A DNA stretch of 64,000 nt from Aspidapion aeneum (GCA_963576565.1 OY755042.1:102294185-102358184), one strand, 5' to 3'. Shown: positions 1 through 42,814, numbered from the stretch's first letter. Numbers and translations: made by a program. The notes: generated from the sequence alone by a model not told the origin.

Positions 1-563
1 ATTGTAGTATAGATATTTACAATATTACGTACTAAATACATATACATCTACATATACTATTATTATACTCATTATATATTAAGGAATAAAAGTCACCTTA
101 TCCCGAGGCAAAAAGTTTGTAGCCTGAGCGTAACGAGGTATATAATTGGTCAATAGCTAACAAGACACTAATTACGAATTTTAGGAGATATTTTTTAAAC
201 TATTGGATTTTTCTGCCCTAAAATTAAATTATAATTATAATTTTGTGGTTTTCAGCTACTTTACTAAAAACATAATTCTGATGGAGCCTTTTATTTTGAA
301 TTTTAAGGATGAAAGGGACAGTTTTATCGCTAAAATAACGATTAAAGAGGGCCCTGTTCTTATAATATATACCAAGGGATAAAAGTGACACATTTTATTT
401 CAAGGTAAAAAGTTTTTAGCACGAGCGTAGCAAAAGCTACATTTCGTTAAAGGATAAAAATACTCTTTTATAACCAGGTTTATACGTTAATTTTACACTT
501 TCAGACCGATCTTTTTTTTAACTTAATATATAAACATGATTATCTATAAACAAAGAAAGCTTC
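1..563. other. AT-rich non-coding stretch
   Basis: I see no gene here. The sequence is AT-rich with stops in all frames and short homopolymers. Two loosely similar segments (about 60-130 and 365-430), each with 'aaaagtnaca' followed by 'gcaaaaagttt.tagc', hint at a decayed duplicated repeat. Confidence 0.4.
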
Positions 564-749
564 CAGTGGCGTATATAGAAAAATGTCTCGGGGGGGGCCA
601 AGACAGTTTGGGGGGGGGGGGCGAGACCTCATGAGGCCGTATTTTATTCTCTTTTATGTTTGTATTCATGAAATATGTGGAAAATATCTAGAAAAATCTT
701 AGCTTCGGGGGTGCCCGGGACCCCCCGGCCCCCCTTATATACGCCACTG
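564..749. mobile_element. hAT-like MITE, 186 bp
   Basis: The ends are inverted repeats: CAGTGGCGTATATA at the left and TATATACGCCACTG at the right. The flanks aaagcttc (556-563) and aaagcttt (750-757) match at 7 of 8 positions, as expected of an 8-bp target duplication. The 8-bp duplication and CAG...CTG ends are typical of hAT non-autonomous elements. The interior has long G and C runs and no coding. Relatives lie at 5790-5876, 8494-8660, 13961-14185 and 55293-55438. Confidence 0.75.
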
Positions 750-757
750 AAAGCTTT

Positions 758-2264
758 TGTCAAGTCGTTTTAAAAATGGCGAAAGTCAGACAGAAGAAAA
801 GTGTGTAAAAATTTAATGTCGGTTCTGTAAAGTTTTTTTTGGGGGGGTTTAGGTGTTTTCATTTTTCAGGAGGACGATTAGTTATTGGGGAGGGGGCAAA
901 CTTGGCCTTTCCGTTTCTGTAGGGTCGACAACATAATATAATATTTTGTAAACATTGCCATCGTACATAGTATTTTAGGAAATATTTTGAAGCTTATTCG
1001 ACCACTTATACCTCGACTAACAGCTCGGGGCCAATTTTTTTTATTTTTGATCACCAAGTAATTATTTTTAAACATTCCTGACTACAAAGGAATACATCCA
1101 TTGCACTGTGGGACTTTATCGCACGTTTTTGTGCTTCTGCCCCACTATGAGTCAGTTTTCAATGCGAATCTGTCAGAATAGTGCCCGGCACAATTAGTGC
1201 CTGACTTTATTGCAATAAGTCCCTATTAGCACTGTCAGTCATAATCTGTTTGGGGGGGGGGGGGCTGATTTCGAGCTAGGGGGGCTTAGTCCCCCTTACC
1301 TCCTCCCTAATTGCGCCCCTGGTAACAGGTTTTTAAGTTACTGGAGCGGAAACATGAACTTTACAGGTCGACCCAGGAAATGTACAGGCTGAGCTGCAAG
1401 CGAGACCTGTAAGTAAACCAAGGGAGACCTATAAAGTTAGTTTACGGTCGTGTATCGTACGTATATTTTTTTAAAACCGATATAATAGCTGGGTAACTAC
1501 AAGTTTTGATACTACACTTTTGGATAGTGCTCTTAAATTTTGTAGATAATATCTTGGATCCATAAGAAAAAAAAATGTTCGATGTGATCAAACATTTGTT
1601 CGACGGGAACCGTTATATAGGCTTTTCTTTTTTAAAATGGCCGCCAATTTAAAAAAAAATCAAACAAATAGTAGTGAAAAATATAATTTCTGCATATTTA
1701 ATGCAACCATTATCCGACCAACCTTATCCGACCCGTACTTCAGCCGTAAATCTTACACAAAAATTCGAAATTTTGGAGTTGACAGTACCTGGTCAAGTAA
1801 GGTATATTTTTTGCATAAGTCGAGCACGATGAGTCAAATAAAACCACTTAGAACGCAATCCGACTTTTACTTTGGCCGGAAATGTAATTTTTTTCAAGTT
1901 TTAGTTTAAAAGCGACACTTTGTGGTTGACTGTACCGGCAGAATCGAGATATCGATTTCGCATAAATCTGCCATGGCGAGTCGAGTGTAACCATCCTTCA
2001 CCCAACCCGACCCATTTATAGTCTAAATTATACGCATTTGTTATGACGTCACCAGGTGAGAAAAAAACGTGTGGCGTAGATATTTTTGCCAATCAATGAT
2101 TTTTGATTGACAGTGACGGATACTTCACATAACCAATTACCTACCTATTTAAATCATAGACACTACTTTTTTTTAAAAGTTTATTGTCACCGCTGTTTAT
2201 AATATACTAAACAAAGATAAACAAAAATGACGTCATTACAAATGGGTATAATTTGGACTATAGC
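758..2264. other. Non-coding stretch with MITE debris
   Basis: No gene is seen. At 1150-1223 there is one end of a MITE family recognised by GTGCCCGGCAC followed by a segment ending in TTGCAATAAGTCCC; a complete copy is at 42538-42814. A G-run and C-rich segment at 1250-1320 resembles the decayed core of the hAT-like MITE. Short reading frames at 1637-1909 and 1901-2092 have no recognisable domain, and I do not call them. Confidence 0.4.
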
Positions 2265-2519
2265 ATATCGATGGCCTAACTGCAATATCTCGTATCTGAA
2301 AAAATGCAACTTTACAGGGGAAGCTAAAAACTGGTTAGGTAACACATATAGGGTTATTGGGTATAAAAAATATATTTGCTATATTTGTGATTTCCCACGC
2401 ATATATGTCTTATATTATTATACACCATGAAAGTAGACAGCTCATTTTGCCTAAATCAAAAATAATCTAAAAATAATCAAAATGTTAGATACGGGGTATT
2501 GCAGTTAGGCCATCGATAT
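2265..2519. repeat. Inverted-repeat element with 33-bp arms
   Basis: The left arm at 2265-2297 and the right arm at 2487-2519 are near-perfect reverse complements sharing the core ATCGATGGCCTAACTGCAAT. About 190 bp of AT-rich non-coding DNA separates them. This is probably a small foldback or MITE remnant; no target duplication is evident. Confidence 0.55.
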
Positions 2520-2825
2520 ATAATATAAATATATAGTTATATATAAGATTTTTTTTTGGGAGACCCCAGAAATGTCCACTAACCAACTCCAAAATTTCGA
2601 ATTTTTCCCTATTTTTTTTTTAAACCGGTTTAACTGCTGAAGTACACTTTTGTTTACGACTAAGTTGATTTTTTTTTAAATTGGCAGCCGTTTGAAAAAG
2701 AAGTGTTTTGGTTACATTGAACAAAAAAATTTTTTATGGGTCCAAGATACTATGTACAAAATTTCAGAGCGCTACCCGAAAGTGCCGTATCAGAGTGATC
2801 TGATATATAATATTGACATTGAGAA

Positions 2826-3680
2826 AGCAATTAAAAACTTAAACCAAAGTTAACATCTGGACCAGATAAAATACCGGCATTTTGAGTTAAAGACGCAATA
2901 TACAAACTTTCCTTACCTTTGCAAATAATTTTTAATCTTTCTTTAAAGACAAAAAAGCAGTGGAAAATCGCCAAAATATGTCCGATTTTAAGTCAGGACA
3001 CTCAGGTGTAGTAAACAATTACAGACCTATTGCCACGGATCATCCGTGCTATTGCCTCATTATCAAACTTTGCCTAAGTGTTTGAGTCTGCTATTTTTGA
3101 TAAGCTTTTTCCTGCTGTAGTACCGTTGCTGTCGCCAGTACAGCACGGCTTTATGGCGGGGAGATCAACTTTAACCAACTTAGTTTGTTTTACACAGTAT
3201 GTCACTAAAGCAATAGATGCTCAGGAGAGAGTAAATGCAGTATATACGGATATTTCAAAAGCCTTCGATCGCATAAATCATAACATATTGCTAAAAGAAC
3301 TGGAGGCTTTTTGGAGTAAATTTGGACCTTGTATCTTTATTTGCATCGTATCTCCAAGAGCTTCAAAACTTTGTATTTTTTAATGAGCATAAGTCTTGGA
3401 TATCTTGTTCCACTTCAGGAGTTTCCCAAGTATCTAAACTGGTTCCTCTACTTTTTTGGTGTTTATTAATGACCTTTTGGCGGTGGTCGACTGTGAAAAG
3501 GAGATTTTTGCTGACGACTTTAAATTTTATGTAATAATTAATACCATAGAAGATTGCGTAAGGCTACAGGAAAATCTAAATCGAGTAGAATTGTGGTCAA
3601 CTCAAAACCTTTTAGATTAGGATATTGCCAAATGCAAGGCAGTGATTGTTCAAAAAAACAAAACAATTTGCTGGCTTTAG
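2826..3680 (+). pseudogene. Decayed non-LTR reverse transcriptase fragment
   Basis: Pieces in shifting frames read as a LINE reverse transcriptase of the Jockey/CR1/I type. Around 2855 there is a 'SGPDKIPAF'-like stretch, around 3015 'NNYRPIA', around 3140 'VQHGFMAGRSTLTNL', and around 3245 'VYTDISKAFDRINH', which is the motif A region with its catalytic Asp. The order matches the family. Frameshifts and stops interrupt it, and neither the endonuclease nor the FADD motif is recognisable, so it is a dead 5'- and 3'-truncated copy. From about 3655 it runs into a repeat also seen at 6060 ('ccaaactttagaaa.aaaaca'). Confidence 0.75.
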
Positions 3681-4105
3681 CAGAGCACCAAACTTTAGAA
3701 ATAAAACAGGGATGATAAAAAAACAATCTACAAGGTTTTGAGATATAATTGCTCTATGTGCTGTCGAAGGTCATTCTTTCAATCGATCTTTTCATCGATC
3801 GATATATTGTCAAGTAGGTAAAATATTGAATCAGATTTTTCGTAAAATAAATTCTTTCAAAATTATTCAAATTCACTGTTACCAAAATGCTGATGACGCC
3901 TCAGGGCCGTATCTGAGGGGGGGTTTTGGGGGTTCAAACCCCCTCCGAAATATAAAGTGGGAATTCACTTTGGCAATACAATTTGTTAAAAATAATTCTC
4001 ACTTGGTGCAAGGGTAATACCTAGTAAGATTTTGAAAATTTCATATTGTAAATGATATATTTTTGTAAATTGGCATGTCTGTTGGAAATAAATAAAAAAC
4101 ATGTA
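3681..4105. other. Non-coding spacer
   Basis: No gene is seen. It holds the end of the repeat shared with 6060-6130 and a short degenerate MITE-like segment at 3900-3955 ('cagggccgtatctgaggg'). It ends at the left TA of the long-TIR element. Confidence 0.35.
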
Positions 4106-5347
4106 CAGGGTGTCCCAAATTGGGCACTTTTAGGGGGTTTAAGGTACTTCTAGGGAAGACAGAGAAAAACTGACCACGCATTGCGAGGCTCAAATTTCAA
4201 GAGAAGACTTATAGTGAAAACCGCATTTTGAAATATCGTCTCGTCTTTGAGCTACGGGGGCTTTTTGAAAAGTCTGCATTTTTGAAGGGGGTCTATAACT
4301 ACGTTATTAGTGGATATATTGATTTAGAGTAAATTGCAGTTTTATAGACTTTGTCACGAGGAATTCACCCGCTGAATTATATTTTATCTGTCACTTTTAG
4401 TTTTTGAGATATGACAAAGTTGTATTTTTTCTTATGGAATGGCCTATATTTTAATTAATTTTCGAATTCGTCATTGAATTCTTTTCAAAAATGATGTATC
4501 ATATGTCATAGTTTGATTGAGCGGTTTGGGAGATATTCAGCTTTTTCACTTATTTCTAGTGCGTTATGATTTCCTGCTGAGGTAGGTAAAGGCACTCCAG
4601 TATTTTTATTATTTTACACAGTCACAAATATAGTAAGGCTGGTTTGGAAAAATTATAATTCAGCTGACGGCCCTCAAAGCCTAGTTATAAAAAGTGTTAA
4701 AAAATGATACATATTTCAAAATAAAATTAAAACGCTTTTGTGGAAAATAATTTCATATCAAAGCGTAATGTCAAATTGTTTAAACAATTGAAAACAATGA
4801 CAAAACGCCAAGACGCAAGGCCAACTTGATTTGCATAGTATACGACAACAAAACTATAGGAGCAATGAAGTAGGATTTGACCGCAAGGCTTTCACGTCAA
4901 TGGCGCATGACGTCATTCAACGCACACTAGACAAAAATAAAAAACTTTAATTATCTCCGAAACCGCACAATCAAACTATGACATATGATACATCATTTTG
5001 AAAAGAATTCAATCACGAATTCGAAAATTAATTAAAATATAGGCCATTCAATCATTCATCATATCTCAAAAACTAAAAGTGACAGTTAAAATTTAATTTA
5101 GCGGTTGAATTCCTCGTGACAAAGTCTATAAAATTGCAATTTACTCTAAATCAATATTTCCAATAATAACGAAGTTATAGACCTCCCTCCAAAATGCAGA
5201 CTTTTCAAAAAGCCCCCGTAGCTCAAAGACGAGACGATATTTCAAAATGCGATTTTCACTATAAGTCTTCTCTTGAAATTTGAGCCTCGTAATGCGTGGT
5301 CAGTTTTTCTCTGTCTTCCCTAGAAGTACCTTATTTGGGACACCCTG
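4106..5347. mobile_element. Long-TIR element with CAGGGTGTCCC ends
   Basis: Two arms of roughly 430-460 bp (about 4106-4555 and 4930-5347) are reverse complements with scattered mismatches. They flank a centre of about 370 bp with no coding. The outer ends are CAGGGTGTCCCA and TGGGACACCCTG, each flanked by TA (4104-4105 and 5348-5349), which fits a Tc1/mariner-superfamily insertion. The long arms could fold as one hairpin. No transposase is present, so it is non-autonomous. Confidence 0.75.
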
Positions 5348-5690
5348 TACAGGGTCATGGGTTAATTTTGCATGGCTTTTATTAGAGTTTAGTGTAGGTG
5401 ATAGAAAAAACTTTAAATACAAGGTTACATAATTTTTTCCATATTATCTTTTGGGCTATGTCAGCAGTGTCAAATGTCATGTTAAATTTTGGTAGCAACT
5501 TTCTTAAGTTAAAGGGAACACCCTGTATATTTTCTGTCAAAAAGAAAGATGTGTGTTTCCTGATTTTAAAAACATATTGTTTGTGAATATCTAGTTAAGC
5601 CGTTTTTGAGTTATTGAAGTTACAAATTTGCATTGAAGTATACAGAACCTTAGGTCAAGTGGATTATCATTAGTACACAGTAGAGTCCCT

Positions 5691-5748
5691 GTATGTTGAC
5701 ATATTTGGATTAATATATCCAAATATGTCAACATACAGAGGGACTCTA
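5691..5748. repeat. Near-perfect short palindrome
   Basis: TAGAGTCCCTGTATGTTGAC is followed by its reverse complement (one extra base) around a short AT centre. The flanks 'cacag' and 'gtg' suggest a minimal pogo/Tigger-like foldback, because CAGTAGAGTCCC resembles the CAGTAGAACCCC end seen at 18443. It has no coding capacity. Confidence 0.6.
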
Positions 5749-5789
5749 GTGCACACCAATTATCCGCCCTTTCAAAGGTAATGTCAAAG

Positions 5790-5876
5790 ACGATGAGTGA
5801 CCTTACTCGCCCCCCCCCCCCAAACTGTTCGGGCCCCTCCGAAACATTTTTTTATATACGCCACTGATTTACCATG
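5790..5876. mobile_element. Truncated copy of the hAT-like MITE
   Basis: This has the right-hand end only. A C-run, 'gttcgggcccctccgaaaca' and the terminal 'atatacgccactg' match the right half of the element at 564-749. The left TIR is missing. Confidence 0.55.
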
Positions 5877-6059
5877 TCAGTACCTTTGGTAACTTTGGTA
5901 ACATTTTTAATTAAAAACAATAATGCTGCTCTGCTAGCTTTAGTCGAGCAATAGACACAGAAAAGACGAGAAAGATACACATTAATCATAAATAAAGTGA
6001 TAAACTATTGTTTAACATTCACAGCGTTAGAATCGCGCTAGGTTTCCCTTTTTATAAAA

Positions 6060-6516
6060 AGATATTGCTCTGCTGGTTTTAGCACCGGACCAAACTTTAG
6101 AAAGAAAACAGTGATGATAAAAAAACAAGATGGCGGCGATATTTCAATTTTTCAAAAAACACACAACTTTTAGTTTTTGCTCGACATCTTAGTAACCCCT
6201 GTAGATACAGTCGAACCTCTATAACTCGAACTTAAAGGGACAACCAAAACAGTTCGAGTTATGGAGAGTTCAAGTTATAGAAATTCGAGTTAAACAGGTT
6301 AAAATATATATAAAAAGTGCAGGGACCACTTAAAAAAAGTTCGAGTTATAGAGAGGTTCGAGTTATAGAGGTTCGACTGTATCTTTAATAATATTGATAC
6401 AGCACCTGATTGGGCTTTGAATAGTGCAACTTTTTCCCCTTTTAAACAAATTCGTATCTTTTACCGTTTCTGAAATCCCCATGTAGTTGCTTTTATCTGG
6501 GACACCCTGTATACTT
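6060..6516 (+). repeat. Dispersed repeat ending in GGGACACCCTGTATA, interrupted by a MITE
   Basis: After the MITE at 6208-6379 is removed, 6125-6516 aligns closely with 59475-59682. Both run from 'caagatggcggcgatatttca' through 'ttgatacagcacctgattg' to 'tttatctgggacaccctgtata'. The start of this copy (6062-6124) is also similar to 3665-3725. It is non-coding, and its class is unknown. Confidence 0.7.
6208..6379. mobile_element. Pogo/Tigger-like MITE (CAGTCGAACC ends), copy 1
   Basis: The 172-bp element starts CAGTCGAACCTCTATAACTC and ends with the reverse complement, GGTTCGACTG. TA flanks both sides (6206-6207 and 6380-6381). The related repeat at 59.5 kb has the uninterrupted site with a single TA, which defines the insertion to the base. 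The TA duplication and CAG ends are those of the pogo/Tigger branch of Tc1/mariner. It has no transposase. Confidence 0.85.
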
Positions 6517-7462
6517 TGTGGTTAAATGGCTAAAATGTAATTATTATTGCTTTTTAAGTTATCGTGGTTAGGACACAAACTTATTTCGAGTACAAATAAA
6601 AAAAGTTTTGTTTTGACGATCCTTTTTTAATAAGTAGTTTTTCAAACAAATGATTTATAAAAATTACAAAAATTTTTTTTTACAAAAAATTAAAAAAAAA
6701 ATATCTGCTTTTGTAAAAAGAAAATTTTTAAATAAGTAATTTTTGAAAAAAGTAAAAAAAACTTAAAAAAAAATATTTCTTTAAAAATATGTTTACTATT
6801 CGAAATAAACAAAAAACCTCGTCGGCGGCGAATTTGCCCATCCCCTTCCTACCTATGGGATGGATGGCTATATATTATATTCCAGTGGTCTTTAAACTTT
6901 GTGTAAATTGCTAGTATTGTTGTTGATAACATAACAGTGAACATAATTATATGTTTTCTGTAATGAGACAGATCTGTATAATCATCGAAGAAATAATATG
7001 TTCTCTGGTATAATCTTCTCTTGACCATGACCCAAACAACGGTAGAGGATTCCATGACCCAATTAAAATATTTCTAATATTCTGTTTGTCTTCTAGATGG
7101 CGAACTTGGATCATTCAAAAACTATCTTGATCTCTCTCTTAAATTTACAAACATTAAATGAGGTCTCTTTTTACTTTATTCTTGCTTGCTACCCACACTT
7201 GTAGCGCTTGTATGTTCGAGAAAAATACGAAATGACTGGTAAACGAATAGTTTTCTGCGATTTCTGTTCAAAATGCCCATTCCCCTTGTAATTCTCGAAC
7301 GAGTTGTTATGATCAAGTCTATTTATCGACTTTTCGTGACGTAATCAGAAATGACCTTGCATATGTTTGTAAATATACCAGAGAAACAGGCTATAGTTTT
7401 TGTATCAGTGCTCGACATATTTGAAGTTTTTGGCTAATTAACATTTAAAACATAGTAAAAAA
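6517..7462. other. Upstream region of CREBL2
   Basis: 6520-6800 is very AT-rich with A and T runs. 6849-7055 holds a 68-codon - strand frame with one hydrophobic stretch and no recognisable family. 7090-7462 immediately precedes the CREBL2 start and should contain the 5' UTR and promoter. I see no clear TATA or Inr element that I would defend. Confidence 0.4.
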
Positions 7463-39330
<31,868 letters not shown>

Positions 39331-39488
39331 TATCCTTAAAGTATTTTTACTTTTTAAATCCTTCTTTTTTTAATTAAACACTCAACAATTAATTGATTAT
39401 CAAAAGAAAATTTTGTTTTTGTTTACACAAAAGTTATAAATATATACATATTTTCGTCTTAAAATTTAATTAGGTTATTTATAAGAAA

Positions 39489-39494
39489 AATAAA
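39489..39494 (+). promoter_or_regulatory. Candidate poly(A) signal of CREBL2
   Basis: AATAAA lies 159 nt after the stop codon and before the LINE insertion at 39612, so a short 3' UTR can end upstream of the LINE. Confidence 0.55.
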
Positions 39495-39611
39495 CAAAAA
39501 TATTATGTCAGGAATATTTTAGTTCTATTGAAATTTTTTATATTTTGATTTAATGAAAAAAATATATTTTGTTATTTTTAAATTAATTATATATTTTTAT
39601 ATATTTTTTAA

Positions 39612-42431
39612 GCAGAATGAAGGTAGACCTTGCTGTACTAACAGAAACGAAAAAGAAAGGAAAAGGATCTGAAAACCTTGGACAATATGACCATTTCTAT
39701 AGCGGAGTGGCAAAAGAAAAACATGCCCAACAAGGAGTATCTATTTTGGTCAACAAAAGATTTAGAAAATTTATCACCAACTGGGAAGCAGTCAATGAAA
39801 GGCTAATTAAAATGAATATAACAATAAAAGGAATGAGACTTACGATTTTTGGAATCTATGCGTATAACGACGATGCAAATGTAGCCGTGAAAGACAATTT
39901 TTTTGAAGAAATACACAATGAAATATCAGCAGTAAGTGCATCTAGAGAAATTGTCATATTGGGAGATTTAAATAGTAGAACCGGTAACAGAGTTAATGAT
40001 CTGACAGTTGGCCAATATGGAGAAAATCTTGTTAATGACAATGGAAACCGGCTAATTACAGTATGTGAGCAATTAGACCTAAAAATCCAAAACGGTTTTT
40101 TTCAACATAAGGAAATACACAAATATACCTGGACCAAACCCTCACAAAACCTGAAATCCGTCATTGATTATCTTATCACTAAACAAAAGACAAAACTAAA
40201 AATTCAAGATGTCAGAACAAAGCGTGGATCAACATGCGGAAGTGATCACTATTTTCTGGAGTCCAAAATTCTCTTTCCTTATCAAGGCCGAAGCCTGCAT
40301 CAACAACATCTTGATGATACAGTGATTGAAGAAATTGATCACTGTAAATATAATCTACTAAGCCTAGAACATGACAGCGTAAAAAACTTATACAAAAAGA
40401 GACTGAACGAAAAACTTAATACAAGTTCAGGTGAAACCCCAGATGAGGAATACGAATGTATTACATTAAGCATCCACCAAGCTGCAAAAGAAGCACTAGG
40501 ATTAGTGGAAGAAACTTCTAAAAGAAGAAAACCATACTGGTGGGATGCTGAGATTGAGAGAGAAATAGAGGAAAAAAGGAAATTATATCACACCTACTTA
40601 TCCCAAAAGACAGATAGAAGCAGACAAGAATACAAAATCGCGCAATCAAAGGTGAGAAGAATGATCAGTGATAAGAAAAATCATTCGTGGACGCAAAAGT
40701 GCCAGAAAATAGATTCTTACTTAGGAGGTAGGAGAAGTACCGAAAGCTGGAAAACTATAAGATCGATTAAAAAAGAAACATGCAGAGATATCATTTCACC
40801 AATACCAGACAAAGAATGGGATGAGCATTTTAAAAAACTTTTAACTGAAGATAGAGCAGAATTCAAGGAAGACGCAAGAGACAATATAATTAGAACGATG
40901 GGATCTCCAGTACCCCTCACAATCTCTGAGGTCAAAAACGTGTGCACAACCTTAAAAAGCGGTAAATCTGCCGGACCCGGAAATATCCCAGCCGAACTTA
41001 TTAAATATGGCACTGAAGAACTGTTTTGGAGATTAAGGAATCTTTTCCAAAAATATTTAAATGGAACTGTAGTCCCAACTGAGTGGAAAACGTCATATAT
41101 ATCCACAATACACAAAAAAGGAAGGAAAGATATATGTGACAATTATAGAGGTATATCTGTGACTAGTACGCTAAGCAGAATATACGGTAAAATAATAAGA
41201 AATAAAGTAGAGAGCGAATATAAAGACATGGAGGCAGAAGAACAAGCTGGTTTCAGGGCGGGTAGATCGACTTCAGATCACCTCTTTTGTATAACCCAAG
41301 TTATTGAAAAGAAAATGGCATACGGTCAAGAGCTGCATCTGCTTTACGTGGATCTGCAGAAGGCATATGATAGTATACCACTAAATCTGCTTTGGAAAGC
41401 GTTGGAAAACACAAACATAAGCGTACAACTAATTAAGGCCATCCAAGAGTTATACCGCAATAGTAAGGCAAAAGTTAAAATAAAAGCAAAACTAACCAAA
41501 GGCTTTCAAGTAAATAAAGGTCTTAAACAAGGTTGCTGTATCTCGCCTACGCTCTTCAAGATATACTTGGAACAAGTCCTTAAAGTATGGAAGAGAAAAT
41601 GCCAAAACATGGGAATTCCGTTGGACGAAACCACCTTGTATACTTTATGTTTCGCCGATGATCAGATAGTAGTGGCTCAGGATTATGACGACCTCGAATA
41701 TATGACACGAAAACTAATAGAAGAGTACAATAAGTGGGGACTAGAGGTTAATCTCAATAAGACAGAGTATATGTGTATCGGTGGAATGAAACAGGATCTA
41801 ATCTTAAATACCGGGCAGCGAATTCACTCCTGTGATGAGTATAAATACTTAGGTCTAAAAATTACAGCTGACGGAACACTAGACAAAGCTATAAAAGATC
41901 GAAACGTACAAGGAAGAAAAGCAATAACTTTATTAAATGGAATAATTTGGGACCAAAGTATATCAAAACATAACAAAAAGCTTATATATAACACCATTAT
42001 AAAAAGTATTATTACATACGGCTCAGAAGTATGGCCAATTAAGGATAGAACAGAAAAAATGCTTTCCGCTACGGAGATGGACTATTGGAGAAGAGCAGCA
42101 GGGAAATCAAAAAGAGAAAGAGTTACAAATCAAAGAATAAGAGAAATTATGACAGTGGGTGAACGTACTTTAGTGGATGATATAAGAACAAAACAACTGG
42201 TGTGGTACGGACATGTACAAAGAATGAATGATGAAAGACTACCTAAACAAATACTACAATGGAAACCAACTGGCCGAAGAAAACGAGGACGGCCAAGGAG
42301 AAGCTGGAGAGAAGGAATAGACAGTGAAATAAGAATAAGAGGCCTAGATGATGAATTATGGGCAAACAGAAACGAGTGGAGATTGGGTATCGGAAGACGT
42401 AGAACGTTGTGAAACCGATAAATATATATAT
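39612..42431 (+). mobile_element. 5'-truncated RTE-like LINE with 13-bp target duplication
   Basis: The element is flanked by identical atatattttttaa (39599-39611 and 42432-42444). It begins a few bases before the first ATG of its frame and ends with a short (TA)n tail, as RTE-type LINEs often do. The AT-rich duplication could partly be chance. The related copy at 28079-28791 has the same tail and its own duplication, which supports target-primed insertion. Confidence 0.85.
39617..42412 (+). CDS. LINE ORF: endonuclease plus reverse transcriptase (931 aa)
   Basis: The protein would nick DNA and copy its RNA at the target. Residues 1-215 are an AP-type endonuclease lacking its first motif: LAVLTETK (catalytic Glu, about 5-12), VILGDLNSRTG (about 114), a 'SVIDYLIT' stretch, and GSDHYF near 209. 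Residues about 440-720 are the reverse transcriptase: NYRGISVTSTL, 'LYVDLQKAYDSI' (motif A, about 576), 'KGLKQGCCISPTLF' (motif B), FADDQ (catalytic pair, about 680) and 'YKYLGLKIT'. The C-terminus is 'WYGHVQRM' then 'GRRKRGRPRRSW'. The frame is uninterrupted, so the insertion is young. The copy is 5'-truncated, without the start of the endonuclease domain, so it is probably not autonomous. I place it in the RTE-like group by order and tail. Confidence 0.92.
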   Translation: MKVDLAVLTETKKKGKGSENLGQYDHFYSGVAKEKHAQQGVSILVNKRFRKFITNWEAVNERLIKMNITIKGMRLTIFGIYAYNDDANVAVKDNFFEEIHNEISAVSASREIVILGDLNSRTGNRVNDLTVGQYGENLVNDNGNRLITVCEQLDLKIQNGFFQHKEIHKYTWTKPSQNLKSVIDYLITKQKTKLKIQDVRTKRGSTCGSDHYFLESKILFPYQGRSLHQQHLDDTVIEEIDHCKYNLLSLEHDSVKNLYKKRLNEKLNTSSGETPDEEYECITLSIHQAAKEALGLVEETSKRRKPYWWDAEIEREIEEKRKLYHTYLSQKTDRSRQEYKIAQSKVRRMISDKKNHSWTQKCQKIDSYLGGRRSTESWKTIRSIKKETCRDIISPIPDKEWDEHFKKLLTEDRAEFKEDARDNIIRTMGSPVPLTISEVKNVCTTLKSGKSAGPGNIPAELIKYGTEELFWRLRNLFQKYLNGTVVPTEWKTSYISTIHKKGRKDICDNYRGISVTSTLSRIYGKIIRNKVESEYKDMEAEEQAGFRAGRSTSDHLFCITQVIEKKMAYGQELHLLYVDLQKAYDSIPLNLLWKALENTNISVQLIKAIQELYRNSKAKVKIKAKLTKGFQVNKGLKQGCCISPTLFKIYLEQVLKVWKRKCQNMGIPLDETTLYTLCFADDQIVVAQDYDDLEYMTRKLIEEYNKWGLEVNLNKTEYMCIGGMKQDLILNTGQRIHSCDEYKYLGLKITADGTLDKAIKDRNVQGRKAITLLNGIIWDQSISKHNKKLIYNTIIKSIITYGSEVWPIKDRTEKMLSATEMDYWRRAAGKSKRERVTNQRIREIMTVGERTLVDDIRTKQLVWYGHVQRMNDERLPKQILQWKPTGRRKRGRPRRSWREGIDSEIRIRGLDDELWANRNEWRLGIGRRRTL

Positions 42432-42537
42432 ATATATTTTTTAAATAATTTCAAAGGTCTATCATGCCTAATAACATAAAGTAAGTAACTTTATCCTAAC
42501 AAACCCCATATTATAACTTCAAAAGTCCGAAGTTATT

Positions 42538-42814
42538 GGGGACTTATTGCAATAAAGCCAGGCAATAATAGTGCCGGGCACTAGTCTGACAGTTTTCCAT
42601 TGAAACCTGACAGTTGATCTTTCAAAATTGACATACCAAAGTCGAATTTATAAATCCAGTCGTTTATTTTCCATTAATAGTTGGAGCATTATTAATTCCG
42701 GCTCTTATAATACACAAAGGCCTAATTTTGAAAAAAAGACAGCTGTTCTTGTAATGCTAAACTGTCAGAATAGTGCCCGGCACAATTACTGCCTGGCTTT
42801 ATTGTAATAAGTCC
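42538..42814. mobile_element. MITE with GGGACTTATTGCAATAAAGCC ends
   Basis: The ends are GGGGACTTATTGCAATAAAG and, at the right, TTATTGTAATAAGTCC. The inverted repeats extend about 65 bp through GCCAGGCA and GTGCCGGGCACTA..CTGACAGTTT. The core has 'tcaaaattgacataccaaagtcgaattta', also seen at 11500-11550 and 20800-20840. Fragments lie at 1150-1223, 11430-11560, 20780-20985 and 46570-46605. It has no coding. Confidence 0.8.

Noticed and set aside
6849..7055. 68-codon - strand frame with a hydrophobic segment upstream of CREBL2
   Set aside because: No family is recognised, a stop lies just upstream of the ATG, and no splice evidence or poly(A) signal supports it.
40717..41142. 141-codon - strand frame
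   Set aside because: It is the antisense shadow of the LINE ORF.
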